From assembly GCA_905221605.1 (NCBI GenBank), contig CAJNDS010002552.1, forward strand, positions 1 through 64,000: a stretch of DNA of 64,000 nt, in the 5' to 3' direction. Every line of letters starts with the position of its first letter. Position 1 is the stretch's first letter. Source of the DNA: Symbiodinium natans. Taxonomy: Eukaryota; Sar; Dinophyceae; Suessiales; Symbiodiniaceae. A program made the translations under genes and the position numbers. Positions 62,601 through 64,000 of the stretch are shown piece after piece. The notes below the pieces were generated by a model that saw only the letters and a program-made list of their open reading frames with translations, did no database searches and was not told where the DNA came from.

Positions 62601-64000
62601 GATCGCGAAGTTTCGCCGTGCCAGAATTGACAGACCAAGCCAGCAATCAGCTCCTCTTAGGGGTGAAGCTGTGTGGCGTTCGTGTTAGTGTCCGTACTGC
62701 GCCGCCCAACCGAAGACGGCGCCCGGATTTGTTTAGGCAGCCTTGTGGGGAGGTGACCGAGGGCCCCAAACCTGGGGCATGTTTGCCTCGGCTCTTCGGG
62801 TCCCAGAGTGCCGGCGGCCCATCCTCAGAGCCTGGTTTAGGTTCCCGAAGCGGTCTCTGTGTCTTGTCTCGAACGCCCCCAAGAGTTAGGAGGCCTTCGC
62901 GGAATCCGTGAGGAGTTGTGTTTGGTTGACTCTATTCAAAAACGATGGACACGATGCCAACCTCAACAGATTACATATGAAACATGTATGTTGCACAAAG
63001 TACTATAGTCTACATTATGGGAAGCCCGCAAAAAGGGGTCATGCAACACAACCACCCGTCGCCCCCGCCCGCCGCCCCCACCCACTGAAATTTTACAAGA
63101 GCAATGTTCAGTGTGATCTCAGGTCTGCAATCTCTCAGCTCAACAATCACAAGCACCAAAGCAAGCTGCGCATCAATCACTGAAGTCTCCAATGTTTTGA
63201 ACCTTGAGCCTTGAGCCAATGAGCGAGGTGATTTCAGCGACCATTTTCTACCAAAAAAATACTACAATCTTACAGTCTTTGATTCAGAATCAGACAGATG
63301 TTTAATAGTTGGTTCTTCCGACATTTCTGCGCTCATACTAGGATTCAAGTTCATGATTTTTTTTAGCGAGGGCTAATCGATATGAACCGAATATCTATCA
63401 AGCTTTAAAACAAGTTTCGAATGAGACTGAGAAGTAGCAATCACTTGAAAGAAAAGCAGAGTAACCCATAATTCTCTATGTCTTTTTTCTGTGAATGTAC
63501 ACACATATTTAGCAAATTAGTACGATCTTGTGCCAAAGTTTGAGCAAATGATAAAACCATGCATTTCCACAAGTGTGTCGCCAAATAGCATCTACGCGCG
63601 CAAGAGATGAGGTTAGTATGCTGATATCTACTACTCTTCATCCCTTAGATCAACGTGAGAAACCTTGCCCTCCAGGGCCCGATGCTCTTCTGATGAAGCA
63701 AGAGCTGTTAAAACCGCGTCAAAACCGAACATAGAATATGTATTATCACAGGCTTCCACGAATTATAGAGAATTTTTGCAATACGTGGACGATATTATGA
63801 ATTTCGAGAAGAGAAGAAAGCGGACAATGTTAATATCTTCTCGAGAGGATTCAAAAATAGATGATTCCACGAAAAATTTTCTTTTGGGCATCTTATGATG
63901 GCGACTGGAAAGAAGAACATTCATATGTCGGTGTGGAGAAAGATATGTGGGTGAGTGCAGATATGATTTGGAATGTGGCACAGGAAAGCTAACTAGATCT
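62601..64000. other. No gene recognised; AT-richer tail
   Basis: GC drops after about 63200 and telomere-like repeats stop. Short frames (for example 63665-63898, with a Lys/Arg-rich middle) show no recognisable domain. Confidence 0.35.

Overview
The window reads as nuclear DNA of a dinoflagellate. Three things point there. Interspersed and tandem TTTAGGG/CCCTAAA repeats are everywhere. Exons are tiny, and their phases only work if most introns start with GC or GA instead of GT and end at AG|G. Long GT/CA, poly-G and poly-C microsatellites are abundant. Nothing suggests bacterial operons, Shine-Dalgarno sites, CRISPR arrays, rRNA or tRNA.

Layout. (1) Positions 1-9592 are bracketed by a 24-bp inverted repeat (23/24 matches) with AT-rich subterminal repeats, and look like one large DNA transposon. 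Inside, all on the + strand, are four genes: a 480-codon protein with an AP2-like C-terminus, an Arg/Ser-then-Glu-rich protein, a Lys-rich two-exon protein with a GA-AG intron, and a DDE-type transposase with the C(2)C...H(4)H signature. (2) 9.6-15.5 kb has no gene. It holds a ~68-bp tandem array, a 2.9-kb element with its own inverted ends (12092-14970), and inside that a ~480-bp near-perfect hairpin. (3) 15.5-22.8 kb is mostly telomere-like repeats and small hairpin elements. (4) 22860-23522 is a complete two-exon ankyrin-repeat gene whose intron is a TTTAGGG-variant array. (5) 24.5-58.7 kb is one gene on the + strand: an organellar-type family A DNA polymerase (3'-5' exonuclease plus polymerase) cut into at least 30 micro-exons of about 20-90 bp. 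Exo I (DTE), Exo II (NYSFD), Exo III (YAAFD), motif A (DYGQLDLR) and motif B (SERRSAK...NFGIAYG) can be read in order. The introns carry telomere-like arrays, three families of hairpin elements, poly-G/poly-C tracts and a 1-kb GT satellite. (6) An intronless, membrane-anchored RING-finger gene (47666-48667) lies on the same strand inside one polymerase intron. (7) 58.7-64 kb has no confidently recognised gene; the exon with polymerase motif C (HDE) was not found.

The exon calls rest on reading codons by eye, on phase continuity, and on conserved motifs of the plant/protist organellar polymerase family recalled from general knowledge. No alignment was run. The small exons between the confident ones, the 5' end and the 3' end remain unresolved.
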